Shown in pieces: positions 22,210 through 30,197 of a DNA stretch of 33,139 nucleotides (position 1 is its first letter; each line of letters starts with the position of its first letter). A program made the translations under genes and the position numbers. The notes under the pieces are model-generated. The model was not told the origin of the DNA. It did not search any database and saw nothing but the letters and a program-made list of their open reading frames with translations. Origin of the DNA: an uncultured Lysobacteraceae bacterium (GTDB taxonomy: Bacteria > Pseudomonadota > Gammaproteobacteria > Xanthomonadales > Rhodanobacteraceae); assembly GCA_946482585.1 (NCBI GenBank), contig CAMLSI010000005.1, positions 1 through 33,139 of the forward strand. The letters run 5' to 3'.

Positions 22210-24882
22210 CTACCAGAGCGGTCGCGCGAAATCGAACTCCGGCGTCGACGACGCGCGCGCGAAGGCCGGGCCCAGTCCGTAGTCGACGCCGAGCCGCAGC
22301 AGCAGGTGCGCGCGGTTGATCGAATCGACTTCGGGCGCGATGACCGCGCAGCCGGCCGCGTGCGCCTTGCGTACGAGCGCGAGCAGGGTGTCGCTCATCG
22401 ACTTGGCCGTGCCGAGTTCCGAGACGAGGCCGGCGGAGAGGCGCACGAAATCGATCGTGAGGTTCTTGAGCGCATGCACCGCGGCCCAGTCGCGGCCGAA
22501 GTCGACGAGGCAGACGCGCACGCCGCTCTGGTGCAGGAATTTCAGCCGCTCGGCAGCGCGCGCGCCGGCGTCGATGAGCTCGGAGCAGGGCAATTCGAGC
22601 GTGAGCCCGGTACCCGACAGGTGACGTTCCTTGAGCTCGCGCGCGAGCCAGTACGGAATGTCCGGATCGAGCAGCGTGGCGACCGATTGCGGGACGAACA
22701 GGCGCAGCTGACGGCCGCGCTTGAGCTGTTCTTCGCGCACGCTCAGCGAGCGCTCGAGCAGCCAGCGATCGAGCGTGGTCAGTTGATTGCACTCGGCCGC
22801 GACGGGCGCGAGATCGGCATAGGCGACGGCGACGCCGGCCTGGGTCGTGCTCTTGACCTTGAAGCTGAGTTCGAACTGGCCGCTGAGCTTGCCCGTGAGC
22901 GGCACGATCGGCTGGAAGTCGAACTGAGTCTGCTCCGGCGTCAGCGGCCGGCTCAGCACCGCGCGCACGGCCAGCAGCGGATCCGACGGCAGCAGCGCGG
23001 CTTCCTTGGCCTCGAACCAGAGCACGCGGTTGCCGCCGAGGTGCGACGCGGCGATCTGAGCGGCCTCGGCGTTCGTGACGACCTCGTCCACGCTCGCGTG
23101 TTCGCCGCCGAGCAGCGCCATGCCGATGCTCGCGGTCAGCGGATGACTCTGGCCCTGGTAGATGAACGGCTGGCCCGCGAGCGCGAAGCGCAGCCGTTCG
23201 GCCATGCCCGTGATGTCGCTGCGCGAGCGGCGGTGCAGCAGGACGAAATAGTGGAAATCGCTATATTGTGCAGGTAGGTCGAGTTCGTCGAGCTGGCTGC
23301 GCAGCAGGTTGCCGACATGCGCGTCGATCGCGGCGAGGCCTGTCAGTCCGATGCGCTCGCGCAGCTCGCCGGCGCGGTCCAGCGCTATCGTGAGCAGCGC
23401 CGCCGAGCGGTCGCCGAGCACCGAGCCGAGTTTCTCGATGAGCACGTTGCGCGAATACAGCCCCGTGCGCGCGTCGCGGCCGTCGGGGTTGCCGATGATC
23501 TCGCGCAGCCAGTGCGCGCGGCGCACGCGCGACGTGACCGCACTGAGCAGATGACGCGTCTTCAGCGGCTTGACCAGGAATTCGTCGCCACCCGCGGCGA
23601 TCGCGTCGAAGCGCAGATTCACCGCCGACGCGTCCGCGGCGAGGATGATCGGTACGGCTGCATATTCGGGTTGCTGGCGGATCATCTGCGTGAGCTCGAT
23701 GCCGCCGACATCGGGCAGGTTGCAGTCGAGCACGACGACGTCGGGGCGGAACTCGGCGAGCGCGCTCAAGGTGCCCTGACCGTTGCCGACGATGCGCGCG
23801 GTCATGCCGCGTTCGGCGAGCGCGCGCGCGGCGTCGACGGCGTTGTTGCGGTCCGGCGCCACCAGCAGCACGCGCCAGGCCGGCGCGTCCGTGTGCGCGA
23901 GCAGCTCGTCGAGCTTCGCGAGCACGCGGAGGCTGTCGACGGGCGACTGGAAGAAGCCTGCGGCGCCCGCGCGCATTGCGAGCAGGCGATGACCGAGGTC
24001 CGCATCGGGCGAAACCACGATGAGGCTCGGCAGTGCCTCGCCGTCGGCCACGAGCTTGTCGTAGATCGCGCGGACGCGGCCGTAGATACGCAGCTTGCGC
24101 GCGTCGAGGATCAGTGCGCCGGGTATCGCGTTCTTGAGGAAATTCAGCAGGTCTTCGGGCTGCGACGTGTTGCGCGTATCGAAGCCGCGTTCGCGCAATG
24201 CGCTGAGCAGGCCCGGCGCGACGCTGTCGTCGATGCCGTACAGCGCGATCGTGCGCGGCAGCCGCATCAGGCTGTCGCCGCCGCTGGTCAGCGGTTCGCT
24301 CGACGCCAGCGAACGCAGCAGCGTCGGCATCGGCACGTCCGCCGCCGCGCCGGTAGTCGTCTGCGGCGGCGTCGCCTCCGCAGTGACGGCAGGCGCGGGT
24401 TTCTCGGCGACGGGCGTCGGTTCCGGTATCGCGGGCTTCGCCATCTGCACCACCGGCGCCGGCGCCGGTACCGTCGATGCGGTCTGACTCGGCCTGACAA
24501 CCGGGATCTCGGCGCTGATGCGTGCACTCGGCAGCGTATGAACGGCGGCCTTGGTGGTCGCGGACAGATCGGTCAGGTCGGCGCCCAGCGCTTCGACCAT
24601 TTCGGCCAGTCGCTTCAGATCGCGCGCATTCGGCAAGAGGGCGTCGTCGATGAACGAGCACAGATAGGCGGCGAGTTCGAGCGCGTCGCTGTTGAGTTTG
24701 TCGAGCCCGAGACGTTCGCTCGTGTCGGCGACCTGGTCGAGTTCGTCGCCGAGCTGGCGCGCCGCGTTGCGATCCCAGCCGCCTTGCGCGAGCGGCTGCC
24801 AGCGACGCACGAGCGCAAGACAGCGCTCGCGCAGCTCGTCGCGAGCGGCTGCATCGGTGCGCCTGCTGCCTTGATTACTCAT
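22210..24882 (-). CDS. REC-REC-GGDEF-EAL protein with degenerate active sites
   Basis: The protein is about 890 residues. The N terminus (1-105) is helical and HPt-like by length and pattern, followed by a Pro/Ala-rich linker (about 110-195). The first receiver (about 200-320) lacks a clear phospho-aspartate. The second (about 328-450) keeps the aspartate in VVVLDCNLPDVGG and the lysine in LVKPLK. The GGDEF-like domain (about 465-620) has YSDFHY where GGDEF should be. The EAL-like domain (about 635-890) has FELSFK in place of EALxR. Both catalytic signatures are lost, so it probably binds c-di-GMP or partners instead of making or degrading it, as for FimX-type proteins. A purine-rich SD precedes MSNQGSRR (24882). 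It has no membrane helices. Confidence 0.85.
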   Translation of the reverse strand: MSNQGSRRTDAAARDELRERCLALVRRWQPLAQGGWDRNAARQLGDELDQVADTSERLGLDKLNSDALELAAYLCSFIDDALLPNARDLKRLAEMVEALGADLTDLSATTKAAVHTLPSARISAEIPVVRPSQTASTVPAPAPVVQMAKPAIPEPTPVAEKPAPAVTAEATPPQTTTGAAADVPMPTLLRSLASSEPLTSGGDSLMRLPRTIALYGIDDSVAPGLLSALRERGFDTRNTSQPEDLLNFLKNAIPGALILDARKLRIYGRVRAIYDKLVADGEALPSLIVVSPDADLGHRLLAMRAGAAGFFQSPVDSLRVLAKLDELLAHTDAPAWRVLLVAPDRNNAVDAARALAERGMTARIVGNGQGTLSALAEFRPDVVVLDCNLPDVGGIELTQMIRQQPEYAAVPIILAADASAVNLRFDAIAAGGDEFLVKPLKTRHLLSAVTSRVRRAHWLREIIGNPDGRDARTGLYSRNVLIEKLGSVLGDRSAALLTIALDRAGELRERIGLTGLAAIDAHVGNLLRSQLDELDLPAQYSDFHYFVLLHRRSRSDITGMAERLRFALAGQPFIYQGQSHPLTASIGMALLGGEHASVDEVVTNAEAAQIAASHLGGNRVLWFEAKEAALLPSDPLLAVRAVLSRPLTPEQTQFDFQPIVPLTGKLSGQFELSFKVKSTTQAGVAVAYADLAPVAAECNQLTTLDRWLLERSLSVREEQLKRGRQLRLFVPQSVATLLDPDIPYWLARELKERHLSGTGLTLELPCSELIDAGARAAERLKFLHQSGVRVCLVDFGRDWAAVHALKNLTIDFVRLSAGLVSELGTAKSMSDTLLALVRKAHAAGCAVIAPEVDSINRAHLLLRLGVDYGLGPAFARASSTPEFDFARPLW

Positions 24883-25377
24883 GGATGGGTCCCCCCGGCG
24901 CAGATCATGTAACGAGCGGCCGGCGTCCATAGTGTTGCCGCCGTTGTGCTCGCTTCGATGACCCGCTTAGCCATCCGATTGCCCTGTGTCAGTCCTGGGT
25001 ACGCCCGACCCGCGGCGCCCTGGAACGCAGCATGCAGCGTGCCGGCAGGAGCTGGCGTGCGTGCAATCACAGTTTGCTCCACTCAAGGGCCGGTGTCGCG
25101 CCGGGTGCGCCGCGCATGTTGCTGTGGCGAAGCGTACGGCCGCGCCATGCGGCAGGCGCGTCCGCGCCGGAGCGGAAGCGGTGCCGTGGGGCAGTCGGTC
25201 GGGGATTGCGGTCGGGCATCGAGGTCTCGGGCGAAACCGGAGCGGTTCCTGTCGTATGACGCAATTCGGATGCCGAAGCCCTCAACGCGCCGTGCAGTTG
25301 ACCTGGCCGGTGCGCGCGGCGAAGCTTCGGCGCCGGCGAACCGGGTCGAGCGATCCGACAGTGTGGAGAAGTCGAGA
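24883..25377. other. Divergent intergenic region, no gene recognised
   Basis: This is 495 bases between the divergent c-di-GMP protein and the small membrane protein. A plus-strand open frame runs through it in phase with the downstream gene, but it has no protein-like composition and no SD. No convincing promoter pair, tRNA or terminator is visible; TTGACC near 25300 has no matching -10. Such a long divergent gap suggests regulatory DNA or a decayed gene. Confidence 0.4.
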
Positions 25378-25800
25378 ATGCGCAAGTATCTGCATCTGAT
25401 CGCAACGCTGCTGTTCGTGCTGGCGGCCCTGTGGCAATGCCTGTTCTGGGGCGGCGCGAGCACGTTGCCCGACATCGGCTCCGCCGTGCGCCGCTCCGCC
25501 ATGCGCGAGGCGCCGCTCGTCGCCGGTCTCATGATCAGCGGCGAGCTGATCGGCAAGGTCGCGCCACCGCTCGGCGACATCGGCCGCAACTGGGCTCGCG
25601 ACGCGCTCGCACCCGCGACCGAACGTCTCAATGCCGATCCCGACGTGGCGATGGACCTGCTGTTCGGCGAGTCGCTGAGCCCGTCCCAGCGCTTGGCGAC
25701 GCGCGGGGTCTACGCGTTGCCGGTGCTGCTGATCCTTGCGGTGATCGCATGGCTGCGCCGGCCGCGACAGGTCCGCATGATGGGCGCCAAACGTCGCTGA
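25378..25800 (+). CDS. Small two-helix membrane protein, unknown function
   Basis: This 140-residue protein has an N-terminal membrane helix (about residues 5-25, LIATLLFVLAALWQCLFW) and a second near the C terminus (about 114-129, VYALPVLLILAVIAWL), with a soluble helical section between. The C terminus is basic. The start MRKYLHLI at 25378 is supported by GGAG nine bases upstream. The long upstream frame is rejected for lack of protein character. I do not recognise a family, and no operon partner is present. Confidence 0.7.
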   Translation: MRKYLHLIATLLFVLAALWQCLFWGGASTLPDIGSAVRRSAMREAPLVAGLMISGELIGKVAPPLGDIGRNWARDALAPATERLNADPDVAMDLLFGESLSPSQRLATRGVYALPVLLILAVIAWLRRPRQVRMMGAKRR

Positions 25801-26004
25801 TCCGGGCGGCGGGTCTTTCCGCGACTGCCTGTCTGAGCTTGCTCTCGTTCCGTCTTCGGCGGATTTCCGGTGGGCGTGCAGCCAGTCCCCGGGGCGGATG
25901 CAGGCATGCATGCGAATCGCTCGAAGCAACCTCAGCCTTGTGATGCGATCGCGCAGTTTGCTGCCGAACCGCGGCTGAGCCGCAACAGCGACATGTTAAG
26001 AATC

Positions 26005-26027
26005 GCGACGCGAAAGCGTCGCTTTCT
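26005..26027 (+). terminator. GNRA-loop hairpin with short T-run
   Basis: GCGACGC (26005-26011) and GCGTCGC (26016-26022) pair perfectly over a GAAA tetraloop and are followed by TTTCT. This is a plausible terminator, though 204 bases beyond the last stop codon. Confidence 0.55.
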
Positions 26028-26113
26028 GACAAATTCAGTCACTTTCGCGTATCCGGCGAACGAGGCTTCGGGCGAGTACCGGCGCGCCCCGGAGCGCATC
26101 CGAAGCGTTTCGT

Positions 26114-26129
26114 ACAAATGTTAATTTGT
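26114..26129. promoter_or_regulatory. AT-rich inverted repeat, possible operator
   Basis: ACAAAT-GTTA-ATTTGT is a perfect 6+4+6 inverted repeat, flanked by two CGTACA copies (26111-26116 and 26131-26136). It lies about 65 bases upstream of the -35 element of the protease promoter. It could be an activator site; the binding protein is unknown. Confidence 0.35.
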
Positions 26130-26194
26130 CCGTACAGATATGCTGCACGGCAACATATTTCGTGGCAGATCAATCACTTAGCGGCTGTTTTTGG

Positions 26195-26223
26195 TTGACG
26201 GGCGGTTGCCGCCGCTGTAGGTT
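26195..26223 (+). promoter_or_regulatory. Sigma-70-like promoter for the protease remnant
   Basis: TTGACG (26195-26200), a 17-base spacer and TAGGTT (26218-26223) give a good promoter match. Transcription would begin near 26230, leaving a leader of about 208 bases. Confidence 0.55.
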
Positions 26224-26279
26224 GCCCCGCGTTTTCGGAACCGGGGGGTTTCGGATGCAACGCTCGCGAGGACCGGTAG

Positions 26280-26426
26280 GCAGCTCCGGAGCGGAGCTGC
26301 GGTCCATCAGCACAGCAACGACCCGCGACGGGCCGCGACGGGCCGTCCTGGCGGCGGACGTGCGCAGCGAGCGAACGGGAGCGACTCACCGGGCTGTAGT
26401 CAGCCCGATCATTCCTAATTCCGGTG
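26280..26426 (+). promoter_or_regulatory. Structured 5' leader of the protease remnant
   Basis: There is a perfect 9-bp hairpin with a 3-base loop at 26280-26300, a tandem 10-base repeat GCGACGGGCC at 26325-26344, and a 6-bp tetraloop hairpin at 26391-26406 (GGGCTG / CAGCCC). CACCGG (26387-26392) can instead pair with CCGGTG (26421-26426), which overlaps the SD. The two folds share 26391-26392 and are mutually exclusive. Confidence 0.4.
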
Positions 26427-26437
26427 GGGGTTCGATC

Positions 26438-27044
26438 GTGAGGGCAGTTTCGCAACGCGGTATGCGTCGTAGCGCGCTGGCGCTGGCTTTGCTCGGCGCA
26501 GCCGTCTCGGCGCAGGCCGCGGGTATCACTGCAGCCGAACGTTCGGCTTACGCGAGTCGCGTCAATTTTGCCGTGGCTGCGCCCGGCGAGCAGGTCGACA
26601 GTTTCATCGTCTATTACAACGGGCAGGACGGCCGCCTGTCGCGTACGGAAGCGGCGTCGGCGCGGGCGATGAGTCTCGCGGCCGATGACGCGCTGCGCGT
26701 CGGCAAGGATCTCGGCCTGAGCCTGAGCATCGAGCGCGCACTCGCCACCGGCGGCGTGCTGATCCGCGCCCAGGGGCCGGCCGGTTCGCGCGGCGCATCG
26801 GCGATCGATTCCGAGCGCGTCATGGTCGAACTCGCGAAGAACCCCGACGTCAGCAAGATCGAGCCGAACAAGCGCGTGCACGCGTCTGAGGAGCGCAAGC
26901 TCGAGCGACGGCACCGACAACGTGATCGCGACCTACAGCGCCAACACCTCGGGCTCGCCGCGCAACGGCACCTGGCAGTTCAAGGTCACTGATCTTTACT
27001 CGGGAGACACCGGCTACATCAACCAATGGTCGATCCAGTTCTGA
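26438..27044 (+). pseudogene. Collapsed S8 protease: propeptide joined to P-domain tail
   Basis: The 5' part encodes a signal peptide (LALALLGAAVSAQAAG) and an S8-type propeptide, including ALATGGVLIRA and MVELAKNPDVSKIEPNKRV, ending near 26885. The 3' part, in a different frame from about 26898 to the TGA at 27042-27044, encodes the last ~48 residues of a proprotein-convertase P-domain, including TDNVIATYSANTSGSPRNGT and WQFKVTD...GYINQWSIQF. The catalytic domain with its Asp, His and Ser, and the first half of the P-domain, are missing. The original frame runs into a stop at about 26992. The start is GTG 26438, with GGTGGGGG (26423-26430) seven bases upstream. This is an internal deletion with frame change, or an assembly collapse. 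It cannot encode an active protease. Confidence 0.8.
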
Positions 27045-27143
27045 GCGTAATTACGAGTAGTGACTTCGGCGCCAGGCATGAAGCCGGCGCCGAACCTCCG
27101 GCGGGATTGCCGGGGGCGGTGCAAGGATGCCCAACGGGACGTT

Positions 27144-27179
27144 CCGTAGCCGCGGTCCCTGCCGCGGCTACGGTTTCTT
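27144..27179 (+). terminator. Strong intrinsic terminator after the protease remnant
   Basis: A perfect 12-bp stem (27144-27155 with 27162-27173) with a 6-base loop is followed by TTTCTT. It stands 100 bases after the stop codon of the remnant and ends its transcript. Confidence 0.88.
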
Positions 27180-27393
27180 CCGTCGGCACGGAACACGCCG
27201 ATCCGGATATCGAGCGCGGCTCATGCGGCCGCCTCACGCATCGCGCGATCAGCAGCGACTGACGCGCAACCATCCTCGGAGGGGAGGAGCCCGGTCCGCA
27301 CGCAACTGCGTCCGTTCCGGTCTGGCGTGGTTCGTTACGGCCATTGCCTTGCAAACGTCGCCGACGCACGGGTCGGCGTCAGTAACGGGAGAA

Positions 27394-27427
27394 CCCCCGG
27401 CCGCCCCCTGCGGCCGGGGGTTTCTTC
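27394..27427 (+). terminator. Second strong intrinsic terminator
   Basis: CCCCCGGCCGC (27394-27404) and GCGGCCGGGGG (27410-27420) pair perfectly over a 5-base loop and are followed by TTTCTTCG. On the opposite strand the stem is followed by TTCTCCC, so it may also end the asparaginase-like transcript, whose stop is about 145 bases away. No plus-strand gene lies between this and the previous terminator. Confidence 0.8.
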
Positions 27428-27565
27428 GTCGGGAATCGCGCCCGCCGGGCCTCGCTCAACTCGTGCGCAACCCCCGCTCGCCGGCGCGCGACCGGCCGTC
27501 CCCGTGGCTCAAGGGGCTCAGGAACAAAAGCGGATGGGGACCGGCTCTTCGGTCTTCGCGATGTG

Positions 27566-28051
27566 TCAGCCCGCTTCGAAGCGATTGGCCGCGCGATTCT
27601 TGCGCACGCTTCGCGGATCCCAGATGCGGCCATTCATCGCGACATAGACGCCATCGGGCAGCGCCTGCAGCGCACCGACTGCACAGCCGATGTTGAACAC
27701 CGCATCCGAGCCCTGGAATCGCGCCGGATTCAGCGCGCCGGTCAGCACGATGACCTTGCCGGCAATCGGCAGCAGCGCGCGCGCGGTCTCGACCATCGTG
27801 TCGGTGCCGTGGGTCACGAGCACGTGCCGATGCGGCTGTTGCGCGACCGTGCGCCGGATCAGCTCGCGGTCGTCGTCGGTGATGTGCAGGCTGTCCTTGC
27901 GCAGGATCGGAATCACGTCGAACGCGAACGCGACGCCGAGCTGGCCCAGGATCTCGCCGATCGTCGGCGCACCGATCTGATATTCGGACTTGTCGTCGAA
28001 GTATACTTTATCGATCGTGCCGCCGGTCGTGACGATGCTCAGGTGATTCAT
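27566..28051 (-). CDS. Single-domain asparaginase-like protein
   Basis: This 161-residue protein corresponds to the N-terminal domain of L-asparaginases. It has the nucleophile motif TTGGTIDKVY near the start and the second motif VTHGTDTM (threonine and aspartate), then LTGALNP. Full-length enzymes are about 330 residues and have a second domain that completes the active site of a neighbouring subunit; it is absent here. Similar one-domain proteins occur in pseudomonads and xanthomonads, so this is probably a natural short family, not a truncation. The start MNHLSIVTT at 28051 is chosen because upstream residues have no family character. Activity on asparagine is uncertain. Confidence 0.87.
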   Translation of the reverse strand: MNHLSIVTTGGTIDKVYFDDKSEYQIGAPTIGEILGQLGVAFAFDVIPILRKDSLHITDDDRELIRRTVAQQPHRHVLVTHGTDTMVETARALLPIAGKVIVLTGALNPARFQGSDAVFNIGCAVGALQALPDGVYVAMNGRIWDPRSVRKNRAANRFEAG

Positions 28052-28202
28052 CGGTGGGTTCCAGGCCGAAAGATCCGCGGGCGCATTATGCGCCGCAGTG
28101 CCGGCCGGCTCTTCGCCAGACAGCCGGGTCGGACGGACGCCCGCTGCGTGCCGGCCCGACGCGCTATGCTCCGGCGCTCGCTGATTCGGACGACAAGTAC
28201 AC

Positions 28203-30185
28203 ATGGCTCAGCTCCCGGCGGAATCCGTCCCGCGCCACGGCAGCGACATGTCGACGCGAAACGCTGCGCGCTCAGGAACGCAGGCAATCCTGATCGCGCT
28301 GCTGATCGGGCTTTGCGTATTCGTCGTGCGGGGACTGATCGTGTTCGCTTTCGGCAGCAGCACGCCGTTCTGGGACCAGTGGGGAGCGGAGTCATCGATG
28401 CTCTACCGGCCCATGCTGCTCGGCCAGTTCGATACCTCGGTGCTGTGGTCGGCGCACAACGAGCATCGCATCGCACTGACGCGGCTCGTTGCGATGGCGC
28501 TGTTCGAGCTCAACGACGCGCAGTGGGACTGCCGCATCGCGGCGCTGTTCAACGTCGCGATCTACGCCGCCGCCGCCGCGCTGCTGGCCGGGCTCGTCGC
28601 GCGTCATGTGCCGGGCAAGACAGCGATCGCGCTCGTCGCCGTCGTAGCGTTGGTCGGACTGCTGCCCTATGGCTGGGAAAATGCGCTCTCGAGCTTCCAG
28701 ACCGGGTTTCATCTGTTGTTCCTGTTGACGGTGTTGCTGCTCTGGTGTGTCGCCGGCAGGCCGCCGACGTGGTCGACGTTCCTCATCGTCGCCCTGCTCG
28801 TCGCATTGCTGCATTTCACGATAGCGAGCAATCTGTTCGTGCTGATGGCGGGCATCGGCGTCGTCGGTCTCCGCGGGCTCGCGCACGATCTGCCCTGGCG
28901 CTCGTCACTGATGCCCGCAACGCCGCTGGTCGCCGGACTGGCTCTCGCGGTCATCACGTTTCCGCACGATCCGACCAATCCTTTCGTGGCGAAGTCGGCC
29001 AGGGAATTCTTCGCCGCGTGGATGACGATGGCCAACTGGCCCGGCGTCTTTCCGGCGGTGCTCCTGTTCGCCATTCCTTGCATGCTGGCGCTCTTTCATC
29101 TGGTGCGCCGGCGCGACTATCGCCCCATGGATGGTTTCTTTGCCGGGTTGTTTGGTATCGGCGTGCTGACCTGTGCCGCGACGGCATTGAACCGCGGCCA
29201 CAATCTGATCGAAGTGACATCCCGATATGCCGACATGCTGGCGCTCGCCGGCATGGCGCCGATCTATTTCGCCCTGACGCGTACTCCGGATCCGAGGCCG
29301 CTGCGGCGCTGGGCGCGCGACCTGGTCGGCCTTGCTGCGGCATCGATGTTCCTGGTCGGACTCGTCGTCTACAGCGTGCATCAGTGGTCGCAGATGCAGC
29401 AGCGCCGGACCATGGTCGTCGTCGGGACCGGCCATGCTCGCGGCTACCTGGACGGCGATACGACCGCGCTCGACGGCAAGCAGCAGCTCTATGCCTTGTA
29501 TCCGTTCCCGGGATACCTGCCGAACGCGCTCGACGATACGCTGGTCCGCGCATTTCTTCCGCTTTCACTGTTCGCGCCCGGACCGCGACCGCTGCAGCAG
29601 CCGGTAACGGCATGCGCCTGGAACGCCGCGGAACGCGGCCCGGACGGGCGGCCGAACGGGCAGGTCGTCTGCGGCGGAGCGGAAGCGTCCGGACGCGTGC
29701 GCGTCGGCACGCTCACCGCGATCGGCTATCGCCTCTGGCAGGCTCTCGATCTGCACCCTCTGCCGGAACTGAAGCCGGCTGCCGTCGGCGCAGCCGCCGT
29801 GGGTGAAGCCTGCTCGATCGACCTGGTGAACCTCGACTGGGTGCCCAAGAACAAGCGCATTCGCCTGAACTATGCGCCCGCGCTCCGCCTGATCGGCTGG
29901 AGCATCCACAAGGGCGTTCCGCCGGACGCGCCGCTCGAACTCGCGCTGGTTTCCGGCGCAGGCGCTTATTCGCTGCAGGCCTCGGTGAACGCGTTCCGTC
30001 CCGAACTGGAAATGTTCCACAAGGATCCGACGCATACGCGCGGCGGGTTCGACTTCGACGTGGATTCCGCGGTCGTCGCGCCCGGCGACTATCGCATCCT
30101 GCTGCGCCGCGGAGACGCGCCGTTCTGCGATTCGGGCACGATCTTGAGCATCCTGCGTGCGACGGACGAGCGGATGCTGTACTGA
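28203..30185 (+). CDS. GT-C-like polytopic membrane protein with C-terminal periplasmic domain
   Basis: The 660-residue protein has about ten membrane helices in residues 25-400 and a soluble C-terminal part (about 415-660). After the first helix comes the loop TPFWDQWGAE, and a little later HNEHR. An acidic residue in the first external loop is typical of GT-C glycosyltransferases that use lipid-linked sugars. The C-terminal part has beta-strand character, including LNYAPALRLIGWSIHKG and FDFDVDSAVVAPGDYRILLRRGD, and may bind carbohydrate. Enzymatic activity is inferred from architecture only. The start is uncertain between 28203 and MSTRNAARSG at 28248, and neither has a good SD. It is divergent from the asparaginase-like gene and convergent with an acyl-CoA dehydrogenase. 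Confidence 0.75.
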   Translation: MAQLPAESVPRHGSDMSTRNAARSGTQAILIALLIGLCVFVVRGLIVFAFGSSTPFWDQWGAESSMLYRPMLLGQFDTSVLWSAHNEHRIALTRLVAMALFELNDAQWDCRIAALFNVAIYAAAAALLAGLVARHVPGKTAIALVAVVALVGLLPYGWENALSSFQTGFHLLFLLTVLLLWCVAGRPPTWSTFLIVALLVALLHFTIASNLFVLMAGIGVVGLRGLAHDLPWRSSLMPATPLVAGLALAVITFPHDPTNPFVAKSAREFFAAWMTMANWPGVFPAVLLFAIPCMLALFHLVRRRDYRPMDGFFAGLFGIGVLTCAATALNRGHNLIEVTSRYADMLALAGMAPIYFALTRTPDPRPLRRWARDLVGLAAASMFLVGLVVYSVHQWSQMQQRRTMVVVGTGHARGYLDGDTTALDGKQQLYALYPFPGYLPNALDDTLVRAFLPLSLFAPGPRPLQQPVTACAWNAAERGPDGRPNGQVVCGGAEASGRVRVGTLTAIGYRLWQALDLHPLPELKPAAVGAAAVGEACSIDLVNLDWVPKNKRIRLNYAPALRLIGWSIHKGVPPDAPLELALVSGAGAYSLQASVNAFRPELEMFHKDPTHTRGGFDFDVDSAVVAPGDYRILLRRGDAPFCDSGTILSILRATDERMLY

Positions 30186-30197
30186 TGCCGTGTCGTG

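Larger units (their letters stand above)
25801..26437. other. Intergenic region with hairpins, promoter and long leader
   Basis: This 637-base stretch has no credible gene. It holds the GAAA-loop hairpin at 26005-26027, an inverted repeat at 26114-26129, a promoter at 26195-26223 and a structured leader to the protease remnant. Its AT content is visibly higher than the flanks between about 25990 and 26210. Confidence 0.5.
27045..27565. other. Intergenic region with three hairpins and two terminators
   Basis: This 521-base gap between the protease remnant and the asparaginase-like gene has no credible coding sequence in any frame. It holds a 9-bp hairpin (TTCGGCGCC / GGCGCCGAA, 27065-27094), the terminators at 27144 and 27394, and between them a 7-bp hairpin at 27359-27378. 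Confidence 0.5.

Noticed and set aside
23317..24912. A 531-codon plus-strand frame opposite the c-di-GMP protein
   Set aside because: The minus strand encodes clear REC and GGDEF/EAL-like domains; this frame has no protein-like pattern.
27045..27565. Remnant of a second protease in the terminator region
   Set aside because: All frames were read and no S8 or P-domain sequence was found.
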